Below, piece by piece: positions 59,249-64,000 of a stretch of DNA of 64,000 nucleotides. Both the position numbers and the translations under genes were made by a program. The notes under the pieces are model-generated. The model was given only the letters and a program-made list of their open reading frames with translations, searched no databases and was not told where the DNA came from. How positions within the stretch are numbered: position 1 is the first letter of the stretch; each line of letters starts with the position of its first letter. The stretch is from Ilex aquifolium (taxonomy: Eukaryota; Streptophyta; Magnoliopsida; Aquifoliales; Aquifoliaceae). Where the stretch lies: assembly GCA_951799425.1 (NCBI GenBank), contig OX637393.1, positions 14,644,244 to 14,708,243 on the forward strand, in the 5' to 3' direction.

Positions 59249-60060
59249 GTACATCCAGTTGCCTTTTGCACGAGCTTATTACTTTTCTGAGGCTGTGTAA
59301 GTGTATGCTCTTTATGTCTGCATAATAAACTCGTGCATAAAACATCAGGGTATAAACATCCAGAGGTTCCTCAATGATGGTTTCTTACTTGCCATAGGTC
59401 ACTTCTTGGTCACAGGGAGTAGAAACTTAAGAAATATCTTAATTGCCCAAAATTATGATTAATTAGTCCATATACATGGTAACTGCATGCTGATTGCCAT
59501 TCTGCTGCTAATCTTCAATTTGTTTTAAAGTATCATCTTGTTATTAGCTTATTCACATGGCTGACTCTATCCATTCTATTAAATCTTTTGTTTAGCGAAA
59601 CATTGTGTGAGGTACTGCCATTTGCTTTTTTGCATATAAGCTTATTATGTTTGCAGTGCTATGTAAGTCCATGTTCATTATGCCTGCATGAGAAACTCTT
59701 ACGTACAACACATATTGGGGTTGAAACCTTCTAGGATTAAATATCCTGAGGTTCCTAATATATGGTTTCTTACTTACCATAGGTTATTTCTTTGTTTTGG
59801 GGAGTAGAAATTTCATATAAGAAGAATTAAGATATGAAAGGCGTCTATACTACAACTCAACAAAGCTTTGCTCCAACATTTTTGGGGTCTGGCTTTTACT
59901 GAATATATTAATTGTCAAAACTATGATTAATCTGTCTATAGACATAGTAACTAAATGATGATTGCCATTCTGCTAGTAATGTTCAATTTTTTTTTTTTTG
60001 TGTAAAACATCAGCTTGCCACTAGCTTATTCAGTCGGGTAACTCTATTTCTATAAATTGT
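59231..60060 (+). repeat. Tandem duplication of exon 7 end plus intron start
   Basis: About 59231-59580 is repeated at about 59597-60060. Shared words include GCGAAACATTG(A/T)GTGAGGTAC, GGTTTCTTACTT(G/A)CCATAGGT, GGGAGTAGAAA, GATTGCCATTCTGCT and TTATTCA. The second copy is interrupted by an RTE tail-like piece (about 59820-59900). The duplicated block includes the last 18 bases of exon 7 and its donor site. Confidence 0.85.
59845..59900 (-). mobile_element. RTE-LINE 3' tail fragment
   Basis: CAACAAAGCTTTGCTCCAAC and TTTTTGGGGTCTGGC on the plus strand resemble the inverted RTE tail seen near 3893. It interrupts the second copy of the 59.2-kb duplication, so it inserted after that duplication. 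Confidence 0.45.
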
Positions 60061-61830
60061 TTGTTCATAAAGTTTTCAGTGAAAAGCCATTAAAGCCAAA
60101 CTTTTTCTATTCGAGCCTAAGCATAGGCATGTAATCAAGACTTCTCGTAACTTTGAATACAAAATCTTCTTCCGAACTTTGTCAAATTTTTTTTTTCAAC
60201 ACGAAGCAAGAAAAAAATGCCATTCTTCACCATGAATAACAACATCTTTCCTTGAACCATTTACAATTTTGTTATGTTACTGTCATTCGTTAATTTTGAA
60301 CTGATAGTCTTGAATCTCAATGCATTTTCTACAATATGTCAATAGGTGTAGCCTTTACCAAAATCTCTGTTTCTCTAAGACAAACAAATGCCATCCTGGC
60401 AAGTTTTAGTTAAGATTTGACTTAAAAGAATGAAAGCAGAGCAGGTTTTAGGTTGGTTTTTTTTTTGTTTTGGGGGGGGGGGGGCTCGGCCGGGGGAATA
60501 TAGGGGGAGAGAGGGGTTGATCACTTGGGCAGGTGGTTGTCCACCTAAAGTCACCACTGTCATTTCTCTTGCTAATAAAAAGTGAATGCTTTACGTAGAC
60601 CTCTTTACAGTTTAGTTTCTTAAATAAAGAAATGCTACTTGCCCTTACAAAATGGCAAACTTTGTTGGAAACGTATAGAAGTCCCAAATAGATCTACAGC
60701 ATAATGAGAAATATTTTTGGATTTTGTTACCCTCTTACTCTACCCCCTTGAAATCAATGTTATCCTCAAGTTTGTGCTGCAATTTTTTATACTTCAGTGG
60801 AGGTTGTCAGTCCCTTCTCTGTCTTTGTAAAATTTGGGGCTCAATTTGTCTTGCACCGGCCTTTTCAGTTGAACTTTGATTTTCATGATCACTCTAACTC
60901 AAAGAACTTCAAAATTCGAAATTGATGACTCAATTTATATTCTCAAATATGTACAGCTGTGTTGTATGTGGAAACTCCTCTCAAACTGGCCCATTAATAA
61001 TTAAATTGTCACTGCTGGGTGTTTTATTTCGGTTCTTCACCACATTATTTTTCAGCCTTGCTGTTTTCATGCATTCAGTTTCCAAACTATTGAGGCTTAT
61101 AATTTTTAATTTTGAAGCAGCTTCTTCACTAGAAGTTACCAATACGATTCCGATGCATCATTTGCTAAAGTTTGAATTAGTATTATGAGAGTACAAAAAG
61201 AAGAGACTTGGCAACTTGGGTGTGTGATCGTCCAGTAAATCATTTCAAGGATTAGCCTTTTAAAAAAAAGACATTCTTTTGCTCTTAAAAAGGAGAGTAT
61301 AATGCTTTATGTGTATTTCTCAATATTGACCTTTTTAAAATAAAGGAAGGAACACTTGCCTATCAAAACACCAGACCTTGCTGGAAAGTGAAATAATCAC
61401 ATGAATAATAATTTTTCTAAAAAAACAAAGTTGAAATAAAGATTTAAACTTGGGAACATATCACTTTCCAGTTGTGACTTGGGCATCATGAGTTTTAATC
61501 ATAAAATAGTCTCTCGACAAGTTGGGCTAAGGTTGCAGACATTTGACTCTCCTCAGACTTTACAGTTGGGGAGTCTCGTGCGTTGGGATGCCCTATCACT
61601 TTTTAGTTGCATGATTGTTGTACCTTAGGTTTTAGATGATGTGTTTGACCCGTTATTTTGTCTTTTGCTCATTTAAGCAAGGGACTATATCAAGTTTCTT
61701 TGACTGGTGTTCCTTGGCTAGTGGTTGAGTTTTTTAATTTCCATATGTTACAACGTTGCCATGTTATTCCTTCCACAATTTTCGGTCTACTTCGTGCCTT
61801 ATGTGGGAAAGATATTTCGTTCGACTTAGC
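60060..61830 (+). other. Intron 7 of CHR4-like gene, unassigned part
   Basis: No exon of the CHR4 family (for example the region after SYREAYAPH) is visible. A G-run lies at 60472-60483. No element ends were recognised. Confidence 0.45.
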
Positions 61831-61832
61831 TG

Positions 61833-62042
61833 AAGTTAAAAAGTAAACTTAAATTTGGGTTTAGGATAGAGAGAGAAAGGAGGAAGACGAAAGAGAGATT
61901 GAGAAAATAATCTATGTGTAGGTTGTGTTGCGTTAGATATTCTTATTTATACTGAACAATTATCTTGGGTAATTACAATATTACCCTACATTAACTTATG
62001 TTCATAAACATAAATATAAACATAAAAATAAGATCTCTAACA
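61833..62042 (-). repeat. 3' LTR of the copia element
   Basis: It begins TGTTAGAGATC directly after the polypurine tract at 62043. The end near 61833 is estimated. It contains a purine/pyrimidine-rich stretch similar to the 46.45-kb LTR. Confidence 0.55.
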
Positions 62043-62320
62043 CTCCCTCTCAAGCAGTCCGCTTGAGATAAAAATGCCTAGCTTAGAACAAAGATTATTG
62101 AAGGTAGACCGAGACAATGGTCTCGTAAAGATATCACCTAGCTAATCTCCAAACTTGATATATGGAGTGATAATCTTTTTCGCATAAGAAGATTCCGAAT
62201 AAAATGACATAGTGGGTTGCTGACAATGAAAGTAGCTGTCTGATTATCTCAATGCATCTGCGTAGGAGAGAGCACACTAATACCCATATCAAGAAGTAGA
62301 GAACGTATCCACAACATTTA

Positions 62321-62961
62321 ACATGCAGTGTGAGCCATAGCTCGATCTTTCACTTATGTATTTAAAAGTGCACCTAGATGTTATTTTTTGCTACGCCAAG
62401 TAACAAGGTTACCATTAACACACGTGCAATAACCAGAAGTAGATCGTCTATCAATATGATTATTTGGCCAATCAACACCAGAAAAGCCAGTAATGGTCAT
62501 ACATGATAAAAATCGATATAATAATTCTTTCTTGGGTGCTCCTTCAAGATACCAAAGAATTCGACTGACAGCCTTCCAATGAAGCTTGCGAGGAGCATGC
62601 ATAAACTAATAATCACACCAATTGCAAATATAATATCAGGACATGCACTGTGAGCCATAACTCGATATTTCGATTCTGCACTTAAAAGTGCAACTAGATT
62701 TTATTTTTTGCTATGTCAAGTAACAAGGAAACCACCAACAAACGTGCAATAATCAGAAGTAGATCGTCTATAAATACGATTACCTGCCCAATCAGCACCA
62801 GAAAAGTCAATAATGGTCATACATGATGTAGACCGATATAATAATTCCTTCCTGGGTGCTCCTTCAAGATATCAAAGAATTCGACAGGCAGCCTCCCAAT
62901 GAGGCTTGCGAAAAGTATGCATAAACCAACTAATCACACCAATTGCAAATGTAATATCAGG
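62321..62961 (-). repeat. Tandem duplication of the copia RNase H region
   Basis: 62321-62640 and 62641-62961 are about 320 bp each and align end to end, both beginning ACATGCA(G/C)TGTGAGCCATA and ending AATATCAG(G). Each encodes an RNase H piece (ILWYLEGAPKKELLYRF, GFSGVDWPNNHIDRRSTSGY in one copy). The copies differ by roughly one base in ten. Confidence 0.9.
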
Positions 62962-64000
62962 ATGCGTAACTGTGAGATAGATTGGATTACCTACCAACCT
63001 TCGATAGCGTCTATGTCATCAAAGACTTTCCCACTCTCAGCATCTCACTTGACTGTAAAATCCATAGAGACGGGATGAGTATTTAAAGTATCAGTTTTAG
63101 ATAATAAATCCAATATATACTTTCGTTGGCATATAGATTCATACCTTCTTTGACCAAGCAACTTTAATCCCAAGAAAGTACCGAAGAAGTCCTAGATCAT
63201 TAGTATGAAGCTGTTTTCCCTAGATAAACCTTAAAGTTAACAATACCATTAAAATTATCACCACTAATGATAATGTCATCAACATAAACAATAAGAATTA
63301 TAGCTCCTCGGGTAGAACAAGGAATGAACACTGAATGATTTGAAGTAGAGCGCTGAAAGCCATACTGAATGACCATAGTACTAAACTTATCAAACTAAGC
63401 ACGTGATGACTGTTTCAGACCATATATTGCTTTCTTCAAGTGTCATACTAATTGTTACTTTTTTAAGAAGTAACATAACCTAGAAGTTGAACCATGTATA
63501 CATCCTCTTGTATATCTCTATGTAAAAAGATATTCTTTATGTCTAGTTGGTACAAAGGCCAATCAAGACAAGCTGCAACTGAAATAAAAACTCTAACAGA
63601 GTTAGGTCGAGCAACAGGGAAAAATGTCTCACAATAATTGACACCATATATCTGGGTGTAGCCTTTGGCAACCAACCAAGCCTTTAAACGATCGACAGAG
63701 CCAGCAAGATGATATTTCATAGGGTAGACCAAATGACAATTATCAAACTGCTTCCCTGCAGGGAGAGAAATGAGACCCCAAGTCTAATTCTCATGAAAAG
63801 AGTTAATTTCCTCATCCATAGTCAGTTTTCATCTGGGAGATGTTAATGCTTGTGTCAAAGAACTAGGAACCATCATAGATGACAAGGTATATGCAAAACA
63901 ACAAAACGATGAGGAGAGCTGATGCAAGGAAAGGAAATTAGAATTAGGATGTCTGGTACAGTTACGAGTAACTTTTCTCAATATAATAGGCAAATTTGAA

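Larger units (their letters stand above)
61833..64000 (-). mobile_element. Ty1/copia element, 3' half; continues past window
   Basis: From the right edge downward: reverse transcriptase (63463-63732, with YHLAGSVDRLKAWLVAKGYT, VNYCETFFPVARPNSVRV and YQLDIKNIFLHRDI), then the YVDD region near 63280, and an RNase H region present twice in tandem (62321-62961). Pol ends near 62070, followed by a polypurine tract TGAGAGGGAG (62043-62052) and the 3' LTR. Numerous stops and frameshifts. It is the same family as the element at 43.6-46.6 kb and also antisense to the CHR4-like gene. The integrase, gag and 5' LTR should lie beyond position 64000. Confidence 0.85.

Overview
The window is nuclear DNA of a flowering plant, most likely a woody eudicot with a repeat-rich, medium to large genome. 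The evidence is GT-AG introns, AT-rich intergenic DNA, two protein genes that are recognisably plant-type, and typical plant transposons (Ty1/copia, L1 and RTE LINEs, tRNA-derived SINEs, Helitrons, Mutator- and hAT-like MITEs). There is also an apparent piece of mitochondrial DNA. I cannot name the species.

Only two real protein-coding genes are supported, and they are transcribed divergently. (1) On the minus strand, a PB1-domain Raf-like MAPKKK of the plant B4 group runs from ATG 12117 to stop 2999. It has eight coding exons whose phases all fit, giving 1299 residues. A candidate promoter lies near 16.2 kb, so the 5' leader probably contains an intron. (2) On the plus strand, a CHD3-type chromatin remodeller of the PICKLE-related/CHR4 group starts at ATG 35907. 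Its last visible exon ends at 59248, so about 1423 residues are encoded here (PHD finger, two chromodomains, complete SNF2 ATPase). The C-terminal part lies beyond the right edge. Its 5' leader probably starts near 33.6 kb with an intron from 33795.

Layout: 0-2.4 kb holds Helitron and RTE LINE debris; 2.7-16.3 kb is the kinase gene; 16.3-33.4 kb is an intergenic repeat block. That block contains a Mutator-type MITE, a degenerate region with spaced TTAGGG-like motifs, an LTR-element ORF remnant, a SINE with a perfect target duplication, a copia gag fossil and a 241-bp Helitron. From 33.4 kb to the end is the remodeller gene, with very large introns (10,288 bp, 5,555 bp and more than 4,750 bp). 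These introns hold two related antisense copia elements, a nad1-bearing mitochondrial insertion split by a hAT-like MITE, a complete 3.8-kb L1 insertion in sense orientation, and a tandem duplication that copies an exon end with its splice donor.

The two genes do not obviously act in one pathway: one is a cytoplasmic signalling kinase, the other a nuclear remodeller. I found no CRISPR, operon, toxin or clearly new enzymatic system. The novelty here is structural: intron growth, an uncharacterised three-copy dispersed repeat, small non-autonomous elements with precise ends, and local duplications.
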